From Fragilaria radians (taxonomy: Eukaryota > Bacillariophyta > Fragilariophyceae > Fragilariales > Fragilariaceae), in assembly GCA_900642245.1 (NCBI GenBank), contig CAAAJI010000014.1, positions 109,660 through 173,659 on the forward strand: a stretch of DNA of 64,000 nucleotides, given 5' to 3'. A program made the position numbers and the translations under genes. Under the pieces are notes generated by a model that saw only the letters and a list, made by a program, of their open reading frames with translations, ran no database searches and was not told where the DNA came from. Below, piece by piece: positions 1 through 12,316 of the stretch. The first letter of the stretch is position 1; each line of letters begins with the position of its first letter.

Positions 1-91
1 AATTATAGACCTGAATTACTTCCATAGACGGTACTCTTCAGTGACATAGCATTTAGTCGACTAAACAGCAAGTAGATTGACTTTTTTGAGC

Positions 92-1689
92 ATGAGCGAT
101 AAAAAGCTTTTACATCAATTCAAGGGCTATCCTTTTCTACAAGAGAAATCAAGACTCGAGGATTCGGATATAAAAGATCCCTATGGAGAAAATAAAGTTC
201 AATCGATATCCGAAACAACAACGCAATGCGAAAGAAGTGCAAAGGGATGTGACAAAAACGACGATTATCAACTAAAAATCATTCCTCAAAGTCAAGGTAA
301 GCATCTCAGGGAACTCGTGGGCTTTCCTATATTTTAATTTAGGTAATCTATCGGATTGTGCATTGTTGTATGCCTTGACAAGTGATATGAACACAGTATT
401 GTTTGGATTGATACTTTCCATTACCTTTCAACCAATTTCCCTTACTTCTCCAATTAGATCAAATTGATCTTCAGTCTAAAAATAGTCGATCCCTACATTC
501 GATGGCTCATGACGAGAAGAAACTGCTGCTGGCCGAGCTGAATGAGTATGAGAATCGCCTGCTAATGGAAACGTCGATCTCGCAACAAAGCGCACATTTG
601 AATAAAGTGACGAGATATACTCCTCAAGGCCTTGTAAATTGGAACACAAAATTTGGTGTTAAACCTTTGAATCAAGAAGTCCTTGAAGTTCCATACAGAT
701 TAAATACGCGGAATAGTAATGGTTTCTCTGAAGATGCAAAATACCGACCATTCGGAATGGTTACAAACAATAGGTTTAGAACCATGCCTCTGCGACCGTA
801 TAACTATGAATCACATTTTTCTTCTGTACGCAGAGGTATGCCCACCTTGCGCTCCCGAGGTTTGAGTTATTTTTCTTCTTTTGATCACTCTTTAGCCCCA
901 TGGGCTTCTATGGTAGAGGCTCACCATGATCTCAATTTTAGACTTGATTTACAATTAGCATACAGAACAATGCTCTCGTCTCCTCCTACATCCATTATTA
1001 TCCCAATTGGGGTACATGAAGAGTTTCAAGTTCCGGAAGAAGTTAAACCTTCTGGATCAAATACAGAGAGGTATAGTACATCAAGAACGCCTTCTTCAAC
1101 CTCGGCTTCTTTACAATGTCACACCAATCAAGTCACCTATTCCTCTAATGAAATTAGATCTAGCCTACGAGAAGCCTCGCAAGTAAAATTTTTACCATAT
1201 GCTCTTTATCGAAAGTATTATGATGAAGAGAATTTGTCCGAATACCAATGTTTAATAAGGAGGCACATCGAGGTATTTGAAGCAAACACGGATGATGTTT
1301 GCTCCAACGCTCAGGGGCGCCATAGGATTATTGTCTTGGGTCAAGTTGGAATCAGATGTCGTCACTGCTCTAATTTGCTACCTCGAAGCAGGATGCGGGG
1401 GTCGACTTATTATCCATCAAGTTTATACGGCTTGTATCAAGCTGCTCAAAATATGGCAAGCATACATTTCGGTAATTTTTGTCATATACTTCCTGATACA
1501 TTGCGATTCGAGTTCCAGAAATTCCGTGGAAGAACAAAGTCAAATGTCCGTGGAGGTAGAGATTATTGGGCAGAATGTCTCAAGACATCAGGCATTAAAG
1601 AGATGGACGACGGTCAATTACGATTTTCAAAAGAGGAGAAAAAGGAGATTTTGGCATTTGAGGGTGTAAATGCGAAGGAATTACCTTGA
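92..1689 (+). CDS. Uncharacterised C-H-C motif protein, diatom-type family, copy 1 (two exons)
   Basis: Predicted exons are 92-296 and 458-1689. The intron 297-457 has a GTAAGC donor and a TTAG acceptor, and the phase-1 join restores one open frame of 478 residues. The start is the ATG at 92 (MSDKK); the frame is open a little further upstream but without an ATG. The C-terminal 150 residues hold the conserved part: a YxxYYDEENLSEYQCLIRRHIEVFEA segment, then GQVGIRCRHC, then a YYPSSLYGLYQAAQNM stretch and HFGNFCHILPD. The CxxC plus His/Cys spacing could bind a metal (inference). The N-terminal 300 residues are polar and poorly conserved. A paralogue lies at 13011-14498 with an intron in the same phase. 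The family is familiar to me from diatom genomes but has no known function. No signal peptide or membrane segment is visible. Confidence 0.8.
297..457 (+). other. Intron of C-H-C family gene, copy 1
   Basis: The intron has a GTAAGC donor and a pyrimidine-rich stretch before TTAG. Splicing joins the two open frames without a stop, giving codon G|AT. An alternative AG at 473-474 breaks the frame, so 457 is preferred. Confidence 0.75.
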
Positions 1690-3961
1690 TTAGAAATGCT
1701 TGCATAATGTATCGTGAAATTCAGTTTTGAACAGGCTCATGTATGGTTTTTAATGGATGCATATTGTTAAAAGGATAGTTAGACACATCGCGACGGAGAG
1801 CCTTCCTATTCATTGAAGAAACTGTTGAAATAAGAATAAGATGTAAGAGAAATGGTTAATTCTAATATCTTCATCATTTAATGAGCTCAAAAGGAAGAAG
1901 CATACATTTGTAGTTCGACCTATGACGACTGCCAAGAACAACAAAAAACATATCACATTTCTATGTACGATACTTCCAAACAACTATTTTGATGCAGTAA
2001 ATTCAAGTCATGCACAGTTTCCTAATAGACATCCTCTCAGCTTCAAGAAATAGTTTTCAAGTTCAAATAAGTGGTGCATATTTCCTAAACTATCATTCTT
2101 TCCATTATTCATTCCAATGAGGATTCAGATTCTTTGATGGAAGTTGTGGTAACATAGATGCTTCGAGCATTGCCTTATGTTAAGAGGATAGAATAGGAAA
2201 GAGTGTTTGTAATTGACTCTATCTGGGACTAGATCTTGCATTTGAATCTGTAACTTGCTGTAGTATAACGACATTCAAATACTTGAACTATGGTCTACCA
2301 AAAATGGTGAAATTGTTGTGGAAAGTATCATACATGAAGTCTCTTAAGTAAGGGATGTCACATGCACAGTTTATTGCTGCTCTATGCATGAATTGAGATA
2401 GAGGAATTATATCGTATTTTAAGGAAATTATGAAAACTGCTCTTGTTTTCTAATCGTTAAAGGTTGGAGTCTTGAGTTCTTCATTATGAAATCTTTTACT
2501 TAAAAAATACCAGATATTATCATTGTCATTTGTTTTTGTATTTAGATGTGCTAATATACCTGATATCATTATTATCAACACTAGATGTCTCCAAATGTTG
2601 GTACAAAATAGCATCTCTTGAATTAATCCCTTTTCTAAATTAATGCTTAACTAAAATCAAAAAGTATTATCTTCTAGGATTGTAGAATATAGAAAAGTAT
2701 GGGTTATTTAAGACCAAGACACTTCCATCATTTAATTCTCGTGTTTTTAAAAGTCAACACCAGATTGTTGAAATCTAAGTTATCCACCAATCTTGGCTGG
2801 TTGAATCAACTAGACAGTTAAGTATCCCTAGCAACCAAAAGATATGCAATTAGATATTTATTCTTCATTCTCCATGAATCACCCTTACCCACATATCTCT
2901 CTCTTTATAATTTCAGTTATACTCATAGCCTCAGGTGAAGACATATACATCACTTGAGTACGTTATGATCAAACAAAAAGCATTGATGTAATTGCTTGTG
3001 GCGTCGTTAAGTTTTTTTATCGGTACGTTGTTATACAGCACTAGATAACGAGGAAATATTCTTCTATCTAATTTTATTCCTTGCATCAATGGGACACATA
3101 AAATATTGAGAGAGAAGCATCATGAATTAAAGGAGGGATTTCAAAGGGGTGCTAGGCATGTACGTGGATAAAGCTCTATTTCATATAAAACCTGGGGTAT
3201 AAAGTGAGTCACAAGCAGAATCACTTGTTCACGTTTAGGTTTAAGGTTTGAAACAATTAGCACATCCGAATCATTTTCAGTCCATCATAGGAGATCCATT
3301 CAATATATAAATAGCTTTCACCAATTTATTTTCTTTGCTGGCGTGGACTCGAGTCGCATAGATGGAGAAGTATGTACACTTGATAGATACGAAATAAGAC
3401 ATAAGAAAATTTGCAAGGATTGAACATTATTCCACATCGAGAATAATGGGTGTTTTACGTCACCCTTCCAGGTGCAGAAGACATGTACATAATCAATTCA
3501 AGAATAATCGACCGATTTGGTCAAAACGAGAAGCTTGTATAGATTTTACAGAAATCGCATAACCTTTGAAAAAGGGAGTTTAGATTGATGCAGAAAATCC
3601 TTTTTTTTCAACGATGGAAAAACTTAATTTAGATAGGCTTTTTCACATATTTTTAGTTGCATAATTCTAGCATGTTGTTTTCATTTCATAATTTCAGCAC
3701 TCTGAGGTTTCTTTTTAAATTTCTTCAATTCTAAATTGAATGTCAATGCTTCAAGAATATTGAGTGATTTCTTTGCGATCTGATATTTGTAAAATTGATA
3801 TCAAGTTACTGCCTTACTAGCCTTTTTGTACGGTCAAATCTTGACTGCACGTTACTAATACGGTAGAAATCTCATGCTTCAAGCTCAAAACCATTACGTC
3901 ACTCGATCACTTTTCAGCTGGAACATCTCGTTTTTTCAAAATCAGACTCCTTATTGTGAAG
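1690..3961. other. Intergenic, 2.3 kb, no gene recognised
   Basis: This stretch is AT-rich and rich in stops in all frames. I see no tRNA-like box pair, no repeat family and no coding-like frame. The last few hundred bases must hold the promoter of the repeat-protein gene at 3962, but I recognise no clear element. Confidence 0.6.
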
Positions 3962-5572
3962 ATGAAAGTTGCTCGTTTTGCATTAATACTCTACCTCTCT
4001 GCCTCATCTGACGGCTTTCAGGGACAATACTTATTTGGAGGTCGCCGTCCTGTTCACCACGAACTATCTGCGAAGAAAAAAGCTCCAGGCAAGAAGAAGC
4101 AAGCTATAATATTTGGCTCGGAGGTCACTCTCAACCAAGCAAAGCCCTTAGAGGTCGATTTTGTTAAAGATGAAACATTACCTAGCATGAACGAGCAAAG
4201 TTTAGTCGAGGCAGCTGAAATTGCAGTTGAAGAAGAAGCATCACGTATTGCTGCTGTAACAGGAACTATTCTGTCGATTGATGCCGATGCGGAAAGAAAG
4301 CAGCGTTCCTTGTTGAGTTACAGACTGAGTCTTGAGGCGGTACAGATCGCAGCTGCAGAAAAGGCCACCAGAGTTGCCGCCGCCGAAGAAGCTGCCAGAA
4401 TTGCTGCTGCAGAAGAAGCTGCCAGAATTGCTGCCGAAGTAGAAGCTGCCAAAATCGCCGCTGAATTAGAAGCTGCTAGAATTGCCGCCGAAGAAGAAGC
4501 TGCCAAAATCGCCGCTGAATTAGAAGCTGCTAGAATTGCCGCCGAAGAAGAAGCTGCCAGAATTGCTGCTGCAGAAGAAGCTGCCAGAATTGCTGCCGAA
4601 GAAGAAGCTGCCAAAATCGCCGCTAAACTAGAAGCTGCTAGAATTGCCGCCGAAGAAGAAGCTGCCAGAATTGCCGCTGAATTAGAAGCTGCTAGAATTG
4701 CCGCCGAAGAAGAAGCTGCCAGAATTGCTGCCGAAGAAGAAGCTGCTAGAATTGCTGCCGTAGAAGAAGCTGCCAGACTTGCTGCTGCAGAAGAAGCTGC
4801 TAGAATTGCTGCCGTAGAAGAAGCCGCTAGAATCGCTGCCGAAGAAGAAGCTGCCAAAATCGCCGCTGAATTAGAAGCTGCCAGAATTGCTGCCGTAGAA
4901 GAAGCTGCTAGAATTGCTGCCGTAGAAGAAGCTGCTAGAATTGCTGCCGAAGAAGAAGCTGCTAGAATTGCTGCCGAAGAAGAAGCTGCTAGAATTGCTG
5001 CCGAAGAAGAAGCTGCCAGAATTGCTGCTGCAGAAGAAGCTGCCAGAATTGCTGCCGAAGAAGAAGCTGCCAGAATCGCGGCTGAATTAGAAGCTGCTAG
5101 AATTGCCGCCGAAGAAGAAGCAGCCAGAATTGCCGCTGAATTAGAAGCTGCTAGAATTGCCGCCGAAGAAGAAGCTGCAGTCGTCCTTGCTTCAAAAAAA
5201 GCAATCGAAGCGAAGCAGCGTGCTTTATTGAATAGACGGTTAAGTCATGACAGATTTGTCTTTGAAAAACGTTTTGGGTACGCACAGAAACTCCGAGCTC
5301 GTCAAGCTGCCGTAGAAGAAGCTCGATCGGGTACTCCAGAATCAATTGCCAAATATCGTGCAATAGTTGAAGCTCAAGAGAGCCTTGCTGATAAATGCTT
5401 CACTGTTTTGTGCGCTCTGGGAATGCATGATGAGGACGATGATGTACCTGATCCCGACTCTGAGGACTACGACATAATTCATGGACATGTTGATGAAAAG
5501 CCGTGGCATCAAATTTCTGCCGAATCTGATTTCTTCTGGGAAGTCCCTCCTGAATTGTATCTTGAATACTAG
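3962..5572 (+). CDS. Predicted secreted protein with thirty 9-residue Ala/Glu-rich helical repeats
   Basis: Start is the ATG at 3962 (MKVARFALILYLSAS); a GTG two codons earlier is less likely. The protein has 536 residues. Residues 1-20 look like a signal peptide, and the following SDGF could be a variant of the plastid-targeting ASAF motif, so ER or plastid entry are both possible (inference). A Lys-rich segment follows. Residues about 138-405 are thirty copies of a 9-residue unit of the type AARIAAEEE, with Arg/Lys at one fixed place and Glu, Leu, Val or Ala as variants. The array is bracketed by two related motifs, RKQRSLLSYRLS before it and AKQRALLNRRLS after it. The C-terminal 130 residues are acidic and non-repetitive, ending PPELYLEY. 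The repeat should be strongly alpha-helical. I do not recognise the family. The open frame on the opposite strand (4318-4857) is a by-product of the 27-base period. Confidence 0.8.
   Translation: MKVARFALILYLSASSDGFQGQYLFGGRRPVHHELSAKKKAPGKKKQAIIFGSEVTLNQAKPLEVDFVKDETLPSMNEQSLVEAAEIAVEEEASRIAAVTGTILSIDADAERKQRSLLSYRLSLEAVQIAAAEKATRVAAAEEAARIAAAEEAARIAAEVEAAKIAAELEAARIAAEEEAAKIAAELEAARIAAEEEAARIAAAEEAARIAAEEEAAKIAAKLEAARIAAEEEAARIAAELEAARIAAEEEAARIAAEEEAARIAAVEEAARLAAAEEAARIAAVEEAARIAAEEEAAKIAAELEAARIAAVEEAARIAAVEEAARIAAEEEAARIAAEEEAARIAAEEEAARIAAAEEAARIAAEEEAARIAAELEAARIAAEEEAARIAAELEAARIAAEEEAAVVLASKKAIEAKQRALLNRRLSHDRFVFEKRFGYAQKLRARQAAVEEARSGTPESIAKYRAIVEAQESLADKCFTVLCALGMHDEDDDVPDPDSEDYDIIHGHVDEKPWHQISAESDFFWEVPPELYLEY
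4373..5182 (+). repeat. 27-base coding minisatellite, 30 units
   Basis: Thirty in-frame 27-base units encode the 9-residue repeat. Variants recur in a higher order: EEE-type and ELE-type units alternate in several runs, suggesting past duplication of 54-base or larger blocks. Copy number is likely to vary between strains (inference). Confidence 0.9.
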
Positions 5573-7294
5573 TGCGTATCCATGGGACAACCCTTTTCTC
5601 ACGAGAGCTTCAAATGATAAATTAATTGCTATATTGCATTATTGAGTTACAAGAATTTTTTTTACCCAAGTTATGAGCATGTATTTTATTTTTTCGAGAA
5701 AGCTAAAGCGTGAGGAATTCTAGTTGCTTTCTTTTCTCAACGCTATGTTATCACTCCATTCAAGTTTTGGTTTGATCTTGCTCGAGAAAAGTAATTTTCC
5801 AAGTATAAAGGATGTTCACATGCAAATCAAATAATTACAATCGTTCAAACGCAGTCTAGAACCTGACCCAGAGGATGATGCATCCAACATTTAATGCACG
5901 ATTCAGCAAGGCATTGAAGTCATTCAAGAGCAATGTGTCTATAAAACTATTCCTTTTCTAGATCAGTGATAATGCTGCGCATGGTGTTGAATCATTCACG
6001 ATTTACAGGAAGGCGTTATTAGTCTGCATTAAATCTCATTGGTTTAGAGTGAAATTCAAGATTCCAAACGGGGATCCAGCATATTTTTCCTGCCATTTTC
6101 TATCTGACAGAATCATTGTTAGTTGTCAAAGTGCTAGGACATAGAGTGCACCGTCGGTTCCAAAATATGGCAAAAAGGAGCCAGTGGAGGCATATCTACT
6201 ATTCCTGTTTCTATCATATTCTGATTTATAAATAAATGTGCTCTCATTCTCAGTTAAAACATCTAAGTTAGGGGAGGGTCAACTTTATCTTAAGGACAGT
6301 AAGATCTCGATTATTTGGATCATGATTTCCTTCAACACGTAAATGAATTAGCCTACAAAACGAGTAAACTAGACCACAAGTTCATGTCCTGAAACTTCAG
6401 GCAATAGCTAGATGATTGTCTGGTTTGAACATTCTAGGTAGTCAGCTAACGTAAAGAGATCTTGTAAGTGAGGCACGGTGCTGTATTCTGAACACAGCTT
6501 GTTGACTGTGGATAAAGCCAAATACCCTAAATTCTTTGCAAATGGCAATTGTGGTTTTAGAATCTTAATTATCCAAAATCTGTAGCCAGTCACTGTATTT
6601 TTCATTGATGATAGATATGATTTGTAATGTACGGTCACCCTTATACCAATTCTTTTGAGAGATATGCCAATCACAGATTACGGCAATGTAATGGTACCTG
6701 AAACATTTATTGTATGTTATAAAAGTCGACCTGTTGTTCACAACTGAAAAAGAAATGATGAAGGAAAAGATCAGTGAGATAGAGAATCACTTAGAGGGCT
6801 GATTGTAATTCTGTAACCCATGAAAAATTGGCTAGAAGGTTGACCAGTAATCCTAACATTGGTAACTTTAGTGATTCAAAATATCCTTAGTAGTTTTAAT
6901 AGTGGTAGTACTAAGACAGCTATTTCATCACAATCTCCAATTTTCTAAACCATTTTATAGTATTATTCGTTTTTTTTTGGCCGCGGCGGCAACGGCGGCG
7001 ACGGCGACGGTGTGAAAGGTGTTCCATACACAATAAGGTACACAATTTAGATCCTCGAAATTGTCAATCGACACAAAGTTACTTACTCTTTTCGTTATTG
7101 GAGACGACGGACAAGAATAAGAAACGAAATAAGCCGCTGTAAGAACAACAAATTTCCCAAAAGAAGCAAAAAACCCTAGAAAGTGGAATAACCAAAGTTC
7201 AAACACCAACAACAAAGAATCGTAACAAAGAAAAAGCAAGAAAGCCAGAATTATATCCAACGACAGGATACTTTTTGAATGATACGATTGTGTC
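5573..7294. other. Intergenic, 1.7 kb, with GC-rich tract near the DHHC gene
   Basis: The region is AT-rich without a credible gene. Short frames such as the one at 6408-6674 (minus) look random. The last 330 bases lead into the DHHC gene and include a GC-rich triplet tract at 6979-7011. The minus-strand frame at 6955-7296 is a shadow of that tract and the 5' leader. Confidence 0.55.
6979..7011 (+). repeat. Short CGG/ACGG-type GC-rich triplet tract
   Basis: About 33 bases of CGG, CGA and CAA triplets stand out in very AT-rich DNA about 290 bases before the DHHC start codon. It probably lies in the promoter or 5' untranslated region of that gene. Confidence 0.6.
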
Positions 7295-8795
7295 ATGCTG
7301 GGTCAACAGAATTATGCATATGGCGATGAGGAGGATCTAGTCCCATTAATTGGCACGCGACAACGACGATTGGGTGGAGGCGGTATTGGAGGGCATGATA
7401 TTCCTTACCGTGATGATCCTGTACGTGTAAAATTGCCATAATCATTATTGATCCTTTTGGATGGTGGGTGATTTTTGGCGCCATCGGAGGGATTGTGTCG
7501 TTATGTATATTTGTCGTTTGCATGATTTATTGTGAGCCAAGTCAATACGCTCTAATTTCTTCTCCCACTCTCACGTAACTCTCTCACCCATCTCTCTTCG
7601 ATTCATGCATCTACTTCTTTTTTCGTCTTTTCAACTCGCCTTAAAAATACTCAACTAGTTTCGTGAATCTCCGAAAGTGTTTTTGGAATCATTTCCAACT
7701 TCCAATATATCTTCATTGAAACCTCAACCACGCTATCTTCCTTCTATTTCACAAAGAATTCGACATTGCTGCAATAGTTGTTGTTGGAGATCATTTCGAT
7801 CGAATGTAGCAAGAGAAAACAATCAATTTTCCAACTTATTCAACAATGACGATAACGATGACGAGCAAAATCTATACTACCAAGATGATTTCAATGATGC
7901 GCCATGGAGTTGTCGTATGGGAACGACAGAAGAACATGGCATATGGATGAATTACAGTGATCAAGCCGGAACGATCATGGCCATGCTAGTCTGGATCCTA
8001 ATGGTGTATTCCTGCCTTACTGTTACCTTCTTGGCTCGAACGGGAGGGATTCCGGTTGAACTTAGTATGATGTACTCTATTTTGGTCACATTGGCATTGG
8101 CAAGTCATGCCAAAACGACCCTCTCCGATCCGGGAACGATTCCCGCATCTGCAGTCCCCACTGAGGAACAACGGAAACATGCAAAACTTAACATGTGCTC
8201 TCAATGTCAAACGTTCAAACCACCCTTTACACATCATTGTCGGATCTGTAATCGATGCATATCAAGGATGGATCATCACTGTCCATGGATGAACAACTGC
8301 ATTGGTGTGGCAAATATGAAACATTTCATACTTTTTTTAACATACACTTGGATTTGCTCCGTGTATTCGCTCACACTCCTCGGTTGGAACTATTTCTTTT
8401 GTTCTTCGGAAGATTGTACATTCACTCCAGTACTCCTACAGCTCGTTCGCTTTATGACAATCTTAGGGATAGGAACATTCTTATTCACGTCTTCCATGCT
8501 GATGAACGTTGCCTATGGCCTCATGACAGGGATCGGTACCATCGATAGGCTCAAAAAGAAGGCAACAAATACAATGCAAGCATCTGATGAGGAACCGATT
8601 CCACTCAAAGACGTTTTTGGAGTTGGCCCTCTATGGACTTGGATTTTCCCTATCGACCCTCTCTTTGACGATTACGATCGCGTTTCAGGATACTCTACAC
8701 CTCAAAGGTTGCTACGAGAACAAATGAAACTTCAAAACCAACCGAACGACATGTCGTATCCACCATCAGTCATATCTCAATACACTCCAGTCTAA
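7295..8795 (+). CDS. DHHC-type protein S-palmitoyltransferase (two exons)
   Basis: Exon 1 (7295-7420) encodes MLGQQNYAYGDEED..., and exon 2 (7659-8795) the rest; the intron has GTACGT and CTAG ends and joins in phase 0. An alternative donor at 7427 would add two residues. The product is about 420 residues. It transfers palmitate from palmitoyl-CoA to cysteines of target proteins at endomembranes. The cysteine-rich domain is intact: CSQCQTFKPPFTHHCRICNRCISRMDHHCPWMNNCIG, with the catalytic DHHC. Two membrane segments precede it (AMLVWILMVYSCLTVTFLA and the one near MMYSILVTLALA) and two follow (FILFLTYTWICSVYSLTLL and MTILGIGTFLFTSSMLM). The stretch TGIGTIDRLKKK stands where family members carry their TTxE motif. 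Which substrate it serves cannot be told. The exon 1 assignment is inferred from splice motifs. Confidence 0.9.
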
Positions 8796-11750
8796 AAAAT
8801 CCTCACTCTAATGGTGAGAACAACAAGGTACTTAAATCAATAGCAAAAAAACAGAGGGGTATGAATACACAAACATAGATAAGCAATCGAAGCAGGTACA
8901 AAAATTGTAAATGGCATGTGGTAGGAAATTTCAATGTTGTGCATTCAATAATCTTCTTAGGGTCACAACGATTTATATACTCTAGACCTAATGCAATGTC
9001 TGTCATATTTTTCATTCAAGAAAATACGCCAAGATATGACTAATTATGTCATGTTGCCTATTTGCTGCCTTGGACAAGACGGGGCTACATTAGCCAGTGA
9101 AGAGATATCAATATCAAAATCTGCATACCTAATTCACGGGAGATGACTTCAAATTCAACTTTCTGCGAGTCCTTCACCGAGATGTGTGTGAAGGATACGT
9201 TGGGATACAGAATGTTGTATAGTGGATATACTTTGTATCGAATTGGAATGTCCGGAGGGCATGTCATAAGCAGGAACATGCATCAATAATACATGTATGT
9301 ACCTTCAGATAACACTTTCCAAATAACGAAAAGACGTTCTAACTCCTATGCATTACAAGGCAAAAAATCCACACACAAAATCCTTAATGGATATAGCGGT
9401 AAGCCTTGACCATGGAAGGAGTGCTATTGCTTGAATACAAACGAAAAGATAAAAAGTCCTTTATGTTGTAAATGGAATAAAAGAAAATGGGATTGCAATA
9501 ATCCTTAAACTTGTATTGCTTTAAGTTGCCCTACTGTAATATACAATAGTGATTAACCAGATGAAATTTAATGTATCACGTGAAAGTAAATCCAAAGTTA
9601 TGACATCAATGTCAACAAGGACTCAATTATGTGATGAACATTGTGTCGATAAATGTAGAGATAGAGAAAAATAATGGAAGATTACAAAGTGACCTCCTAT
9701 GAGGTGGTCCTACTAATCTATAGTGAGTTGTGAACTAAATAAAAATGCGAAACGGAAAAGAAGTTATATCAGGAATGGGATTAGGAAGCTGGGTCTCTGC
9801 AAAAGGTTTAAACCTTTAACAGCCGTAGCCAACACAGTTCAAAGAGATTTATGTTAGACTAAAGATGAGGAAATATCATTCATGAAAAATAAAATGCTAG
9901 AACAGAGAAACAAATCTATACTGGAGAAGACCAGGAATCACGAAAAATATGCCTATCTTTGAGAGCTTTAATTCGTTTTTTAGGGATCAACACAATGAAA
10001 TTGTTATTTTATACTCTAAATACATACGGTTGTTTCGTGTAAATCATATAAGTAGAAGATTGCCAACAGAAAGTTCACTAGGAGCAAAGATAATCACTCC
10101 TTTCTCTATTAAACGGTTAAAAAAGTAAACAATTTTCAGAATAAAAAGTATTGAGAATTAGAAGCAATAATGAGAAGAGTATTTGTCATTTGATTTTCGG
10201 GCATATTGACGTTCCTTGACAATTTTTAAAGATAATACTTTGTTTAAAAATAGTGATAAAGTATAAAGTATAGCTAGTCTATAAATAGTTCCAAAGGCTA
10301 TGAGATGCACTTTAGAAATTAATGAAGTAAAAGGTAATCGACTTCATCCCGGCAACTATATACTAAAAAGCATAAATATACCTTAATTTTGAAGTGTAAG
10401 ATCATTCGAATCCGACGTCACCATAGCATATTTTATACAACGGAAAACTTCAGAAACTACTGCAAATAAAGCTGAAGGGAAAGCGAAATCTATGTAGAAG
10501 ATGAGAAGAGACACAACGTACTTAAATTTGGATTTGAGAAGGATGAGTCAGGTTAATGGCAACTTATTGAGTGTTTTACAGATAATCATTTACTTTAAAG
10601 ATCATTAGTGTCGACAATGTTGAGTCCAAAATATCATCTGAAGGAATTACTGTGTGTGGCAATTGATTTACAATTGCCTGTCAGTTTGAAGCGTTGACAT
10701 CAATAGGATGGTTCACCCACAGTATTGACCGAGACTTATGCCTGTAACAAGCACAGTACTTGGAATGTACATCTCAGAATGACTCATCAAGCATGATGTA
10801 ATGAAGTTATCTGGCATTCAATGCGTTGTCAGTTTGTCATTGAAATATCATGTGCGTGTCCTTTTCTCTCCTTGAATTCAAGCTCAAGACATACACGTTC
10901 TTCAGCTGTTTATGCAGATGCGCATTCTGAAGCATGGGTTTAGCATTAAACTGAAAAAAAACGGTCACCTGCATTCCAATTAAAGACAAAGGTACTATGC
11001 AACTAAGGAGTCACTAATTTGAGGTTTATTTAACCGCAAATGAACTACGCACTAGCTACAATTACTCTCAATGAAGGATGCAATCGAGTAATCCTAGATG
11101 ATGTGATCAAGATATGATGTTATCAAGATGTGTGAGAACTTCAGTTAGGAGGAACACCTTCAGTTACACCACTGGCTTCAAATAGAAGATTCACAAGATT
11201 TTTTTTAATTCAAACATAACCTCTAGCAGATGAATGAATTATTCAATTTTTTTAATCTTATTTTTCATTTCATATTGCCGCTAATGTCAAGATGTAATGT
11301 GGCCAAGATAATAAACAGGAATTTTGGTTCCAGTAGTTAACTTCGATATAGACACGAGGAATAACATTTTTCGTATTGCGGTAATCAAAGTTAGATACAT
11401 CATAAAGATTGAAAACAGAACTTACAATGCTTGCGTTAGGTGAAAATTTCATAAGTTGCAAGCCATGACCCGGTTACCATTAGGGAAACATAAATAGACA
11501 AAGTTGAAAACGATCAACATTGAAGGACTACAACTACCAGTAGTTTGTGTTTTTGGACACGACGCACATTTTTTTTCGGGCAACGAAAACCGTTTAAAAA
11601 AGTATCCACCAGATTTTTTAGTCGTGTAGCCGTTATATTTTGACGAAGCAAAAGTTAAAAAAGACCGTGGTCGAAGACTTCATAAGAAGGATTGAATTTT
11701 CAGGATATAAAATACGGAGGTTTTAGAAATGCAAAATTATCAGGTATGTG
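8796..11750. other. Intergenic, about 3 kb, no gene recognised
   Basis: This is the longest gene-free stretch before the inverted-end element. It is AT-rich with stops in all frames and no frame that reads like protein. I found no tRNA, no simple repeat longer than about 15 bases and no match to the repeats elsewhere in the window. Confidence 0.55.
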
Positions 11751-11799
11751 AGATCCGTTCTTATCGATGCGAATTTAGTTGCGAATTCGCTAATCCGTC
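11751..11799 (+). repeat. Left terminal inverted repeat
   Basis: This arm matches the reverse complement of 12584-12632 at 46 of 49 positions, the three mismatches being internal. Confidence 0.8.
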
Positions 11800-12086
11800 T
11801 TCCAATTTTTCTTGCCAAAATTGTGATCCACCCGTTCATTCTTATCGATTCGCAATTTTTTGCGAATTCGTGAGACTCAGTTGCTTCCACGTGGATCAAA
11901 AATCGAATATTTTCCCGCATTTTTCCAGTAATTTCTGTTTTGTTCGAGACATCCGCGTTTTTGACTTTTTTCAACCTTATCGGCCAATGAGGTTGTGACA
12001 ATCCCTTGGGAATGAAAGGTAATGGAGGAAAGAGGAAAGTGAAACCCTTTCCCATAGAACTTGTCCCAATCACAGATCAGGATCGA

Positions 12087-12316
12087 AACAATTGAACAAA
12101 GATACTTCAAGTCGCTTCTTTTCCTCTAAAAGAGATGATAGGAGAACAGAAGCAATGAGATGTGCTCTCAAGTGCTGTAGTAAACAACTATGTAGGGGTT
12201 AGGGGTTAACAATTGAACAAAGATACTTCAAGTCGCTTCTTTTCCTCTAAAAGAGATGATAGGAGAACAGAAGCAATGAGATGTGCTCTCAAGTGCTGTA
12301 GTAAACAACTATGTAG
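12087..12316 (+). repeat. Perfect 109-base direct duplication with 12-base telomere-like joint
   Basis: Copies at 12087-12195 and 12208-12316 appear identical over 109 bases. The joint at 12196-12207 reads GGGTTAGGGGTT, so with its flanks it gives two TTAGGGG-like units. Perfect identity points to a recent event. The duplication lies inside the inverted-end element. Confidence 0.9.

Noticed and set aside
4318..4857. 179-codon minus-strand frame
   Set aside because: It is the antisense of the 27-base coding repeat; a low-complexity alanine/serine/isoleucine frame arises from the periodicity.
6955..7296. 113-codon minus-strand frame ending in an alanine/lysine run
   Set aside because: It is antisense to the leader and triplet tract of the DHHC gene. 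Its composition follows from the tract, and the DHHC upstream exon on the plus strand explains the region better.
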